Below are positions 54,796-63,439 of a stretch of 64,000 bases of DNA, piece after piece. The first letter of the stretch is position 1. Each line of letters begins with the position of its first letter. Position numbers and translations under genes: made by a program. The notes below the pieces were generated by a model, which saw nothing but the letters and a program-made list of their open reading frames with translations, searched no databases and was not told where the DNA came from. Location: the NCBI GenBank assembly GCA_900316285.1, contig ONCG01000018.1, forward strand, positions 1 through 64,000, given 5' to 3'. This DNA comes from an uncultured Prevotellaceae bacterium. GTDB taxonomy: Bacteria > Bacteroidota > Bacteroidia > Bacteroidales > Bacteroidaceae.

Positions 54796-56311
54796 GTTTT
54801 GACTGAACGTGATAGAGTGTGAATGCAGGATTCTCGCAGCTATCGATGGCGGTGACTACAAGGGTGGAGTCAGCTCGTAGCTTGCCGACGTAATCCATGA
54901 TGGGCCGCTCGCTTTCATCGCCGTTGTGGGCTTCGATGATGTAGTCGACGTGCCCAATAAACTCCGTAGGGAAGATTCCGGCGAAATAGCAGGTGTCGCA
55001 AACGGGCTTCATCGCGTAGAACACGGAGAAGGGACAAACCACGGCATCGGTCCGCTGGAAGTGCTGCCGCTCAACAAACGACTGCAGGTTGGCGTAGTGC
55101 CAATGCTCGTTGGGTAACATAGTGTGGATGCCGACGACCGTCATTGCCACTGCCGCCACGCTGAACACGATGCGCCACAGCCGCTGTCGGGCTGCAATCA
55201 TCGTCACGGCAAACAGCAGCGGGAGGAAGACCATCCAGCGATAGTAGATGGGAAAGCGGCCTGCCAGCGTCATGACAATGGGCACATAAAGGGCAAACAA
55301 CATCAATAGGAATGCGGGCTTGATGAGTCGATCGCGGAAGTTGCTGGCATAGGCTGCGAACGCGATGGCCGCCAGCAGTAGGAAGCTGCGAAATTCCATG
55401 ATGGAGGCGAGCCGTTCTGTGAGGGTGGTATGCGTGGAGAGCACCAGCAATTTTTGTGTGTAGGGTGTTGCGTCGAAGCCTAACACGTCGCCTGCCCAGG
55501 GAAGAACCTTCACGGCAAGGGCCGACAAGGTGGCAGAATAGGGCAAGATGCTGCAGGCAAAGGCCATCAGTCGGCCATGTGCCAGCATGAAGAGTGACAC
55601 AAAAAGCACACCGAGCAAGAGGCCCGTCAGCAGAAGGGCGAGCAAGCGGAGAGTCTCCTTGCGTCGCCCTTTCATCACGATAAGCAGAAACAGCCAGAGG
55701 GAAAGCAGATAGGCAGCGGCCTGAAAGCCTGAACAGACGAGTAGGGCCGACGTGGCGATTGTGGCGATGCGCGTGGAAGTCGACCGGTCAGTCAAATGGC
55801 TGTCGATGGCTTTCACGGTGAAAACGAACATCAGGGCGCATAGCATGTCGGGTCGCCCGTTGCGATACATCCACGCCATTTCGCTGGTGCCCCATAGCAG
55901 TAGCGTGAATAGGACTACGGTCCAGGGCGTCAATGGCAGTCCTATTGTTCGGTAAGAGTTTGTCGATGAGGCTTGCCGGCGACGCCTTATGAGTTGCAGA
56001 CAGGCGCCACCCAGCACGAATGTGATGAGCAAGTTCAGGCTTCTGACCGCCACGAGGCTGCCACCGAAGAACCAAATCCAAGCGGTGGCGAGTAACTGAT
56101 AGAGTGGGGGATAGGTGGAGAAAGGATACTGTCCGGCTGTGCGATACCACGCCGTTGTTTCCCACGAGCCGTGCATGGCCATATTATAAGAGGTGTCGAG
56201 TAACATCACCTCGTCAGTCCAGGGTGCTAGATTGCCCAATGTAGCGATGTTGACGGCGATGAACGCCAACGACAATAGAACGTAAGTATAGGTGCAGCCT
56301 TTTCTCATCAT
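54788..56311 (-). CDS. GT39/ArnT-like membrane glycosyltransferase
   Basis: A 507-residue protein with about ten hydrophobic segments. The first extracytoplasmic loop holds LAPWTDEVMLLDTSYNMAMH with the acidic pair expected of GT-C enzymes, followed by YPFSTYPPLYQLLATAWIW. These enzymes transfer a sugar from a polyprenyl-phosphate donor to an acceptor outside the inner membrane. The start at 56311 (MMRKGCTY) is chosen because the promoter lies at 56377-56384 and earlier codons are not membrane-like. Donor and acceptor are unknown. Confidence 0.72.
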   Translation of the reverse strand: MMRKGCTYTYVLLSLAFIAVNIATLGNLAPWTDEVMLLDTSYNMAMHGSWETTAWYRTAGQYPFSTYPPLYQLLATAWIWFFGGSLVAVRSLNLLITFVLGGACLQLIRRRRQASSTNSYRTIGLPLTPWTVVLFTLLLWGTSEMAWMYRNGRPDMLCALMFVFTVKAIDSHLTDRSTSTRIATIATSALLVCSGFQAAAYLLSLWLFLLIVMKGRRKETLRLLALLLTGLLLGVLFVSLFMLAHGRLMAFACSILPYSATLSALAVKVLPWAGDVLGFDATPYTQKLLVLSTHTTLTERLASIMEFRSFLLLAAIAFAAYASNFRDRLIKPAFLLMLFALYVPIVMTLAGRFPIYYRWMVFLPLLFAVTMIAARQRLWRIVFSVAAVAMTVVGIHTMLPNEHWHYANLQSFVERQHFQRTDAVVCPFSVFYAMKPVCDTCYFAGIFPTEFIGHVDYIIEAHNGDESERPIMDYVGKLRADSTLVVTAIDSCENPAFTLYHVQSKHE

Positions 56312-56376
56312 GGTTGTTTTGCTGGTTGAAAGTGTCATGAAAGAGATCATGAGCCAGCATACAGTTGTTTTGCCTG

Positions 56377-56384
56377 CAAAGTTA
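56377..56384 (-). promoter_or_regulatory. -7 promoter box for the GT39-UbiA pair
   Basis: CAAAGTTA on the plus strand is TAACTTTG on the minus strand, 66 bp upstream of the chosen start. Confidence 0.6.
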
Positions 56385-56485
56385 ATGGACGCCATTCGTT
56401 GCAGCACAGTTGTCGTGTTCACAAAGCGTAAACAGCCGAAAGAAACGCTGACAGCGAGTCAACAATTCGTACGCAGAGCCAGTAC

Positions 56486-56837
56486 GCAATGCTTTTCTCT
56501 GGCCAAAACGATGCTTTCATGAAGCAAAAACAATGCTTTCGAGTGGTAAAAGCAATGCTCTCGTGCAGCTAAAGCAATGCTCTCGTGTAGCTAGAGCAAT
56601 GCTTTGAAATGTCGGGAGCAATGAGTTCGTTCAGTAAATTAACTTAATTTGTGCGGTAAATTAAGTTAATTTGTAGAGTAAATTAAGTTATTTTACTGAG
56701 TAAATTAAGTTAATTTGCATCACAATTTAAGTTAATTTACTGATTAAATCAAGTTGATTTACCAATTCAGGGCATTGAGATCGTTTCATCAAAGCATTAC
56801 TCCCGCCTTACAAAAGCACTACTCCAACCGCATCAAA
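56486..56837. repeat. 22-bp-period array, longest copy (16 units, two themes)
   Basis: Sixteen units of exactly 22 bp from 56486 to 56837 with no slip. Units 1-7 start GCAATGCT or a variant. Units 8-13 carry TAACTTAATTT or TAAGTTAATTT flanked by GTAAAT. Units 14-16 return to GCATTACTCC or GCACTACTCC. The array is followed by the compound palindromic repeat and then two more units at 57122 and 57144. No gene is seen in 56423-57297. Confidence 0.9.
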
Positions 56838-56880
56838 GCAATGGTAATATATCTTGTTTGCATAAAAGTGAATGGAGAAA

Positions 56881-57083
56881 AGACCCCAAAGGGGTCACAC
56901 TATGCATAACCGCAGGTCTTGACCTGCGGAATGTGTAACGATGAAGAGGACGACTTCGAAGATGTCGCACAATAGCTCCGTTATTCTTGTTGTGCGACCC
57001 CTTTGGGGTCGTAGTCATGTGGATACCTTACCCCCGCAGGTCCAGACCTGCGGTTATGCATAGTGTGACCCCTTTGGGGTCGT
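56881..57083. repeat. About 200-bp compound palindromic repeat, copy 2
   Basis: It has the same order of palindromes as 18639-18839: AGACCCCAAAGGGGTC, CCGCAGGTCTTGACCTGCGG, GACGACTTCGAAGATGTC, GCGACCCCTTTGGGGTCG, CCGCAGGTCCAGACCTGCGG and TGACCCCTTTGGGGTC. It appears to sit inside a 22-bp array, with units on both sides. Confidence 0.85.
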
Positions 57084-57121
57084 ATTACAAGGCATATTGT
57101 GTCAATTTCTATATCATCAAA

Positions 57122-57165
57122 GCATTGCTCTAGCATCATAAGAGCACCACTCCCGCCACACAAAG
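57122..57165. repeat. Two further 22-bp units after the palindromic repeat
   Basis: Units start at 57122 (GCATTGCTCTAGCATC) and 57144 (GCACCACTCCCGCC), resembling units 14-16 of the array at 56.5-56.8 kb. They are probably the other flank of one array split by the inserted repeat. Confidence 0.75.
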
Positions 57166-57273
57166 GCAGGCAACGAGGCATCTGTTGCGTCTCCTCCTCT
57201 CTTTCCCCTCCAGCGGAATCTCCGTGTAAAAAATGTCAGTTGCCATGTGATTCCAGATTTTTTTGGCATGTTA

Positions 57274-57305
57274 TTTGTTTTTATTCCAAAAAAGAATTAT
57301 CTTTG
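57274..57305 (+). promoter_or_regulatory. Promoter of the BI-1 gene
   Basis: TTTG (57274-57277) and TATCTTTG (57298-57305) with 20-bp spacing, 44 bp upstream of the ATG at 57350. Confidence 0.78.
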
Positions 57306-57349
57306 CAAAATCATTAATAACAATTGTCATCAAAAGAAAGGAAAAGAAA

Positions 57350-58093
57350 ATGAGAGACTTTGAAGAGAAACAAATGGAGAGATGGGACAACACCTCCGGT
57401 TACAACTACAATGACCGCGGCCTGGCTCTGTCGGCAGCCTTCCCTGCTCTGATGCGAAAAGTATACACATGGATGACGCTGGCACTCGCCATTACTGCCA
57501 TCACCGCCTATGGTGTGGCATCGTCGCCCGCCCTGCTCGGCCTGATCTACTCGAGCAAGTTCACGTTCTTCGGACTGATCATCGCTGAGTTGGCACTGGT
57601 GTTCTACGTCTCGGCTCGCATCGATCGCCTGTCGCTGACCACTGCCACGTTGCTGTTCATCCTCTATTCAATCATCAACGGCGCGACGTTGGCAAGCATC
57701 TTCGCCGTCTATTCGATGAGCGTCATCGGTCAGACCTTCCTCGTCACCGCCGGCACATTCGGCGCGATGGCCGTCTATGGCTACTTCACGAAGAAAGACC
57801 TTACGTCGTGGGGCCGTCTGTTGCTCATGGCCCTGATAGGCCTGATCATCGCAGGCATCGTGAACTTGTTCCTGCATAATAGCACGATGGATCTCATCGT
57901 GAGCGGCATCGGCGTGCTCGTGTTCGTCGGTCTCACGGCCTACGACTCGCAGAAAATTAAGCACATGCTGCTCATGCAGGAGGATATGGGCGAGACGGCA
58001 CAGAAGGTTGCCCTGATGGGTGCGCTGAGTCTGTATCTTGACTTCATCAACCTGTTCCTCTACCTGCTGCGCTTCATGGGCAGGGAGCGATAA
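57350..58093 (+). CDS. Bax inhibitor-1 / YccA-family membrane protein
   Basis: A 247-residue protein with seven predicted membrane helices from about residue 30: MRKVYTWMTLALAITAITAY at helix 1 and AYDSQKIKHMLL near the end, the conserved Asp-containing motif of the family. Family members form pH-sensitive calcium leak channels or interact with membrane protease control; the role here is unknown. The start at 57350 (MRDFEEKQ) agrees with the promoter. Confidence 0.92.
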   Translation: MRDFEEKQMERWDNTSGYNYNDRGLALSAAFPALMRKVYTWMTLALAITAITAYGVASSPALLGLIYSSKFTFFGLIIAELALVFYVSARIDRLSLTTATLLFILYSIINGATLASIFAVYSMSVIGQTFLVTAGTFGAMAVYGYFTKKDLTSWGRLLLMALIGLIIAGIVNLFLHNSTMDLIVSGIGVLVFVGLTAYDSQKIKHMLLMQEDMGETAQKVALMGALSLYLDFINLFLYLLRFMGRER

Positions 58094-58124
58094 AAACGAA
58101 AATCATCACCTAAACTACACAATA

Positions 58125-58766
58125 ATGAAAAAAGCAAAAACTATTCTGGCAGGGCTCGTTTGTTTGGCCCTGACAAGCTGCGGTTCCCTCGGCACCACGG
58201 GCTCGGGTAGCGGCATGGGCGACATTCTGGGCTCGGTGCTCGGAGCAGTTACGAACGGACAGACCATTGGCAACGTGCTGTCGAGTGTCATCGGTCTCGA
58301 CAAGCCCACACAGGCCGAACTCATCGGAACGTGGAAGTATCGTCAGCCAGGTGTGGCCTTCACCTCTGAGAACCTGTTGGCAAAGGCCGGCGGCGAGGTT
58401 GCTGCCACAACCGCCAAGGAGAAGCTTGCTGCTTACTACAGCGGCATCGGCATCAACAGCGGCAACACTTATCTGCAGTTCACGCAGGACGGTCAGTTTG
58501 CCGGAAAGGTGGATGGCACGCCCCTGAGTGGCACCTACACCTACGATCCGCAGAAGTGTCTCATCACGATGAAGACCTTGCTCTTCTCGTTGCCCGCCTA
58601 TGCAAAGAAGACATCGGGTGGCATGAGCATCCTCTTCGAGTCGAAGAAACTGCTCAGCGTGCTGCAGGCCGTGTCGGCTATTAGTGGCAACCAGACCCTC
58701 TCCACCATCGGCGACCTGTCGAAGAACTACGACGGCATCCGTCTGGGCTTCGATATGACCCGTTAA
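58125..58766 (+). CDS. DUF4923-like lipoprotein
   Basis: A 213-residue protein with lipobox ALTSC (signal MKKAKTILAGLVCLALTSC), a Gly/Ser-rich linker (GSLGTTGSGSGMGDILGS), and a beta-rich domain with LIGTWKYRQPGVAFTSENLL, a lipocalin-like opening. I recognise it as the DUF4923 type seen in Prevotella and Bacteroides; the function is unknown. It lies 31 bp after the BI-1 gene and is probably co-transcribed. Confidence 0.75.
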   Translation: MKKAKTILAGLVCLALTSCGSLGTTGSGSGMGDILGSVLGAVTNGQTIGNVLSSVIGLDKPTQAELIGTWKYRQPGVAFTSENLLAKAGGEVAATTAKEKLAAYYSGIGINSGNTYLQFTQDGQFAGKVDGTPLSGTYTYDPQKCLITMKTLLFSLPAYAKKTSGGMSILFESKKLLSVLQAVSAISGNQTLSTIGDLSKNYDGIRLGFDMTR

Positions 58767-58794
58767 GGAAGGCTTCCTCTAAGCAAAAAACAAA

Positions 58795-58863
58795 CAAACG
58801 AGAGCAACTTTCGTTGCGTCCGGCACCATCGTCAGACGGCAAGAAAGTTGCTCTCGTTGTTTG
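58795..58863. terminator. Long bidirectional terminator hairpin
   Basis: CAAACGAGAGCAACTTTC pairs with GAAAGTTGCTCTCGTTGTTTG with one bulge. It lies between the convergent DUF4923 and outer-membrane protein genes and is followed by TTTG on the plus side. Confidence 0.75.
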
Positions 58864-58901
58864 GTTTGTCGTTTCTTGAAGCGCACCTGGCGCGCCGTTG
58901 C

Positions 58902-59498
58902 TTAGAACTTGCAACGAATACCACCCAGGAAGATGCCCTGTTCACCCGTGCCCAGCTCGGCAAAAGCACGAATCTGCTTGCTGCCAACCTCCACGCCGAT
59001 GGCTGTGAGCTGCCAGTTCACGTGCATGTTGCTTTCGTCGTAGTCGATGTCTTCACTGACATCGTGACGCAGGGTGACACCCACGCCCAGCTTCGAATAC
59101 AATCCTACGTTAGCTCTGCGGAACCAATCGAACTTGGCAGCAGGCATCACAGTGAGGTAAGTGTTCTTGTCTTCGCCAACTATCATATTGTCGGAATCGC
59201 TATAAAGGTAGCCTTTCTTCTGTCCATAGACAAAGATTCCGCCTATGCCAATCCACGGCTGCAGGTGATAGAAGTACTCCGCTGAAATCGGACCGAAGAA
59301 CTTATCGTCCTTCAATGTCGTGCTGCCTTGGAACGGAGCCGTGATGGCTTCCTCGAAAACATCGAGGATTTGGGAGTTGGATAACGCGCCATAGCTGATG
59401 GCCACTTCATGCTTGAACTCGTCTTGAGCCATTGCTGTCTGTACGCCCACGATGGTCATCAGGGCAACAAATGCGCTGAAAATAACACTTTTCTTCAT
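58902..59498 (-). CDS. Outer-membrane beta-barrel protein
   Basis: A 198-residue protein with signal peptide MKKSVIFSAFVALMTIVGVQ then TAMAQ. Alternating strands such as AEYFYHLQPWIGIGGIFVYG and ANVGLYSKLGVGVTLRH, with the terminal strand ending GGIRCKF (C-terminal Phe), suggest a small OmpA-like or OmpW-like 8-stranded barrel. Function unknown. The start is fixed by the signal peptide and the promoter at 59549-59556. Confidence 0.78.
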   Translation of the reverse strand: MKKSVIFSAFVALMTIVGVQTAMAQDEFKHEVAISYGALSNSQILDVFEEAITAPFQGSTTLKDDKFFGPISAEYFYHLQPWIGIGGIFVYGQKKGYLYSDSDNMIVGEDKNTYLTVMPAAKFDWFRRANVGLYSKLGVGVTLRHDVSEDIDYDESNMHVNWQLTAIGVEVGSKQIRAFAELGTGEQGIFLGGIRCKF

Positions 59499-59548
59499 TG
59501 TTTGTAATGGTTTAGAAATACATATTCTTGGTGAATCATTATTGAATG

Positions 59549-59556
59549 CAAAGGTA
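59549..59556 (-). promoter_or_regulatory. -7 promoter box for the outer-membrane protein
   Basis: CAAAGGTA on the plus strand is TACCTTTG on the minus strand, 51 bp upstream of the start. Confidence 0.62.
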
Positions 59557-59715
59557 GTCGTATTTATCGAATTGAGCAAATGTTTTGTTTAGAAAAGTTA
59601 ATATGATGCTGCTAACCGCTCCTTTTCATTCAGATGACGATACGAATCGGGCTGTTTCCAGCTGGCGGATGAAGAAAACGTGTGCAAAATATTTGTGGGT
59701 TTCAAGGAAAAATCG

Positions 59716-59723
59716 TAACTTTA
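59716..59723 (+). promoter_or_regulatory. -7-like box upstream of the second GDPD
   Basis: TAACTTTA differs from the consensus only in its last base, 20 bp upstream of the ATG at 59743. It may drive both the GDPD and GH78 genes, which are 24 bp apart. Confidence 0.45.
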
Positions 59724-59742
59724 CAACCTAAAAACCAAAACT

Positions 59743-60714
59743 ATGACTCATTCTCTCAAACCGAAAGCCCTCGCAACGGCTGTCTTTTCCGTCTTGCTAA
59801 CGGCTATGACAACACTCGCCGTCGTTTCCTGCAGCACGTCCAAACCTATTGCCCAGGACTCTGCCGCCGCAAACAAAGCAGCACGCGTGGTGGCTGCGCT
59901 CCACAATCCTCAGTCGCGCTATGTAGTTGTGGTGTCGCATCGCGGCGACTGGCGCAACTATCCCGAGAACTCATTGCCAGCCATTGAGTCGGTCATCCGC
60001 ATGGGTGTCGACATGATGGAACTCGACTTAAAGATGACGCGCGACAGCGTCCTCGTGCTCTGCCACGATGGCACACTCGACCGAACGACCACCGGTAGCG
60101 GACCTGTCAGCAAATACACCTATGCCGAGTTGCAGCAGTTCGACCTGAAACGTGGTCACGGTATCGCCATTCCTGGCCTGAAGATTCCCACGCTGCGGCA
60201 GGCGCTGCAGGTGTGTAAGGATCGTATCACGGTGAACGTTGACCAGGGTTACGACTACTACGACCAGGTGTTGGCCATCACCGAGGAGCTGGGCATGACC
60301 GACCAGGTGCTCATCAAGAGTGGTCGAACGGTGGAGGAGGTGCGTCGGAAGCTCGCCGAGCATTCGCATAACATGATGTATATGCCGGTGATGTCACTCG
60401 ACAACCCCTCGGCGACATCTACGTTCGACGGCTATCTCGCTGCTCAGCCGCCACAACTGGCGTATGAGCTGTGCTTTGGTGAACTGACCGACCACGTGCG
60501 GCAATCGGCCAAGCGGGTGCTGGAGGCAGGCTCGAAGGTGTGGGTGAACACCATCTGGGGTTCGCTCTGCGGAAACTACGACGACGATCGGGCTTTTGAT
60601 AGTCCTGATCCCGATAAGGTCTACGGTCCGATTCTCGAGCTCGGCACGTCGATCATCCAGACCGACCGCCCCGAATTCCTCATCCGCTATCTCGAGAAGA
60701 AAGGCAGAAGGTAG
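59743..60714 (+). CDS. Glycerophosphodiester phosphodiesterase-family lipoprotein
   Basis: A 323-residue protein with a signal and lipobox AVVSC (Cys about 30). GDPD motifs: VVSHRGDWRNYPENSLPAIE and MELDLKMTRDSVLVLCHDGT followed by LDRTTTGSG; a later LGTSIIQTDRPEFLIRYL closes the barrel. It probably acts at the outer membrane or periplasm on a phosphodiester substrate. It precedes an alpha-L-rhamnosidase, so the target could be a rhamnose-rich glycan bearing glycerophosphate or similar groups (inference). Confidence 0.9.
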   Translation: MTHSLKPKALATAVFSVLLTAMTTLAVVSCSTSKPIAQDSAAANKAARVVAALHNPQSRYVVVVSHRGDWRNYPENSLPAIESVIRMGVDMMELDLKMTRDSVLVLCHDGTLDRTTTGSGPVSKYTYAELQQFDLKRGHGIAIPGLKIPTLRQALQVCKDRITVNVDQGYDYYDQVLAITEELGMTDQVLIKSGRTVEEVRRKLAEHSHNMMYMPVMSLDNPSATSTFDGYLAAQPPQLAYELCFGELTDHVRQSAKRVLEAGSKVWVNTIWGSLCGNYDDDRAFDSPDPDKVYGPILELGTSIIQTDRPEFLIRYLEKKGRR

Positions 60715-60738
60715 TTTTAATGGAGAGCTTTTTTGTGT

Positions 60739-63282
60739 ATGATGAAGATAAAGTTTTTTGCCTGTATAGCAGCATTGCTGGGGCTGACCGCCTGTTCGAC
60801 CGTTCGGCCGGAGCTCTACGACCTGCGCTGTGAAGGGCTGGCTGAACCGCTAGCCATCGACTCACCGAACCCGCATTTCAGTTGGAAGATTCGCTCGTCG
60901 ATGCCCGATGCCCAGCGGCAGTATGAAATTGCTGTGGCCTCTACACCGCAACTGTTGCAGAAAGGGAAGCCCGACCTCTGGCACACCCGCCAAAAGAGTG
61001 CCGATCAGGTGATGGTGCACTACGGTGGTCGGGCACTCCCATCGCGGTCGGAGGCATTCTGGCGCGTGCGCATTTGGCAAGGGAAGAAGGCTTCGGCATG
61101 GAGTGAGCCCCAGCGCTTTGGCGTGGGGGTGATTGGTTCCGACACGCTACAGTCTCAGTTCATTGGTGCCGTTCCGGGCGAGGGGCGTTCGCCTCTGTTG
61201 CGCAAACAGTTCACCCTCGACGACGACTGTCGGCAGGCAACGCTGCGGGTGAATGTGCTGGGCTATTGCGAAGCATATATCAACGGACGGAAAGTGGCCG
61301 ACGACGTGCTGTCGCCTGCCGTCTCACAACTCGACAAGCGGTCGCTCATCGTCACCTACGACGTAGGGTCGCTCCTGCAGAAGGGCCGCAACGAAATTGT
61401 TCTTTGGACGAGCTGCGGGTGGTATAAGCCTGCAACGTTCGGCGCTACCTATGCAGGACCGCTGGCAAAGGCTGAGTTAACCATCACCACCACCGATGGC
61501 GGGCGTCGTCTCATCGGCACCGATGGCACATGGCAAGGGGCGTGGAGTGGCTATGCCGACATAGGCGACTGGCGCCCGCATGGCTTCGCCGGTGAACTTA
61601 TCGATGGTCGTGCGATGCCTCGTTCGCTCCAAAGCGACGAGTTGGATGCCCTGAAGTGGACGGCGGTCGACGTGGTTTCGGTGCCTGGCATGAAGGCTTC
61701 ACCGCAGATGTGTGAGCCCTGTCGCGTGCAGGAGTCGCTGTCGCCGGTGAGCATAGAGCCCTTGGGCAATGGCCAGTGGCTCGTCGATTTCGGTCGCATC
61801 GTCAACGCGATGTTCGACATCACTTTGCCTGAGCTGCCTGCCGGCCATGTCAGTACGGCATCGTTTAGCGACTATCGCCACCACGACGGCCGACTCGAAG
61901 TGGCGAGCCGAAACCGCTATGTGTCGTCAGGTCGTGCAGATGGTGACATCTTCCCGAATCGTTTCAACCACCATGTGTTCCGCTATGTGCTCCTCGACAG
62001 TCTGCCCGTGGCTCCCAATAAGGAGAACATCCGTGCTCGCCGCATGCGCACCGACTATCCGTCGACGGCTTCTTTCGCCTGTTCTGACGACGAGTTGAAC
62101 AAGATTCATGACATGGTGGCATACACACTCGACAACCTCGCCTTCAACGGTTATATGGTGGACTGCGCCAATATTGAGCGACTGGGCTACGGAGGCGATG
62201 GCAATGCCTCGACGCAGACGCTGCAGACGCTCTTCGCAACGGCACCTCTCTACGTGAACTGGCTACAGGCGTGGACCGATGCCTTGCGCCCCGATGGCGG
62301 CTTACCGCACACTGCCCCCAATCCCTATCATGCAGGCGGCGGTCCGTATTGGTGCAGTTTCATCGTGCAGGCCCCGTGGCGCACCTATATGAACTATGGC
62401 GATCCGCGTCTGCTCGAACGCTGCTATCCTGCCATGAAGAAGTGGTTGGAATATGTCGATGCCTACACGAAGGATGGACTTCTCTGTCGTTGGCCTGACA
62501 CCGACTATCGGCAGTGGTACTTGGGTGACTGGGCAGCGCCTCCGGGAGTCGACGTGCAGAACCAGCAGTCGGTAGACCTTGTGAACAACTGTGCCATGTG
62601 CCAGGTCTACCAACAATTGGAGGCGATGGCACGAATCATGAAGAAGGATGCCGATGCCGCCGACTATCACCGCCGTTACGATGCCTTGGCACAGCGCATC
62701 AACGAAGCATTCCTGCATCCCGCCGATAGCAGTTATGCAAGCGGCAGCCAGATCGACTTGGCCTATCCGCTACTTGTGGGCATCGTGCCGGAAGCCATTC
62801 GGCCGTTGGTTGCAGCGCGTCTGCTGCGCGAAACCCACCTGCTCACGGGGCTGGTGGGCGTGCCAGTCGTCACGGAGTGGGCCACTCAGACCGAGACTGC
62901 CGACTGGATGTACACGCTGTTGAAGCAACACGACTTCCCGGGCTATCTCTATATGCTCGACCAGGGTGCCACCGCTACGTGGGAACACTGGAATGGCATG
63001 CGCAGTCGCATGCACAACTGCTTCAATGGCATCGGAAGTTGGTTCTATCAGGCATTGGGTGGAATCGTCGCCGATGCACCCGGCTATCGCCATGTCGTCA
63101 TCCGTCCACAACATCCCAAGGAACTCCAGTGGGTACGGGTGAGCCAAGAGACGCCTTATGGCACCATCGTTGTTCACCGTGACGGCACAACTTTGAACGT
63201 GGAGTTGCCCATTGGCGTCACCGCCACCATCGAGGGGCGCGAGTACGGTGCTGGCAAGCATCAGCTGACCATGGGTGATTGA
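60739..63282 (+). CDS. GH78 alpha-L-rhamnosidase, lipoprotein
   Basis: An 847-residue enzyme with lipobox LTAC (MKIKFFACIAALLGLTAC). N-terminal beta domains include DLRCEGLAEPLAIDSPNPHFSW; the catalytic alpha/alpha barrel has NGYMVDCANIERLGYGGDGN and YRQWYLGDWAAPPG with the acidic residues expected of GH78, and ATATWEHWNGM toward the end. It removes terminal alpha-L-rhamnose. ATG at 60739 or 60742 is used; an apparent TTG start at 60733 is less likely. Confidence 0.93.
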   Translation: MMKIKFFACIAALLGLTACSTVRPELYDLRCEGLAEPLAIDSPNPHFSWKIRSSMPDAQRQYEIAVASTPQLLQKGKPDLWHTRQKSADQVMVHYGGRALPSRSEAFWRVRIWQGKKASAWSEPQRFGVGVIGSDTLQSQFIGAVPGEGRSPLLRKQFTLDDDCRQATLRVNVLGYCEAYINGRKVADDVLSPAVSQLDKRSLIVTYDVGSLLQKGRNEIVLWTSCGWYKPATFGATYAGPLAKAELTITTTDGGRRLIGTDGTWQGAWSGYADIGDWRPHGFAGELIDGRAMPRSLQSDELDALKWTAVDVVSVPGMKASPQMCEPCRVQESLSPVSIEPLGNGQWLVDFGRIVNAMFDITLPELPAGHVSTASFSDYRHHDGRLEVASRNRYVSSGRADGDIFPNRFNHHVFRYVLLDSLPVAPNKENIRARRMRTDYPSTASFACSDDELNKIHDMVAYTLDNLAFNGYMVDCANIERLGYGGDGNASTQTLQTLFATAPLYVNWLQAWTDALRPDGGLPHTAPNPYHAGGGPYWCSFIVQAPWRTYMNYGDPRLLERCYPAMKKWLEYVDAYTKDGLLCRWPDTDYRQWYLGDWAAPPGVDVQNQQSVDLVNNCAMCQVYQQLEAMARIMKKDADAADYHRRYDALAQRINEAFLHPADSSYASGSQIDLAYPLLVGIVPEAIRPLVAARLLRETHLLTGLVGVPVVTEWATQTETADWMYTLLKQHDFPGYLYMLDQGATATWEHWNGMRSRMHNCFNGIGSWFYQALGGIVADAPGYRHVVIRPQHPKELQWVRVSQETPYGTIVVHRDGTTLNVELPIGVTATIEGREYGAGKHQLTMGD

Positions 63283-63325
63283 TGGTTTCTGCTCATCTGT
63301 CTTGTCATTCAAAATGAGTCATCGC

Positions 63326-63403
63326 AATGTAGGGACGCGGCGTGCCGCGTTGCTGGAGCGAGAAATGCCAATCTGGTTACATGTCACTCAGCATCCCTAC
63401 ATC
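63326..63403. repeat. Palindromic intergenic element (AATGTAGGGACGCGG family), copy C
   Basis: The left arm AATGTAGGGACGCGGCGTGC then CGCGTT is intact; the right arm is reduced to CAGCATCCCTACAT. It lies between the GH78 and GH106 genes. Confidence 0.75.
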
Positions 63404-63439
63404 CATTCACCTAACGACCAAATAACCTACAGAATAAAA

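Noticed and set aside
56486-56837. CRISPR array
   Set aside because: The period is 22 bp throughout with no repeat/spacer alternation and no cas genes nearby.
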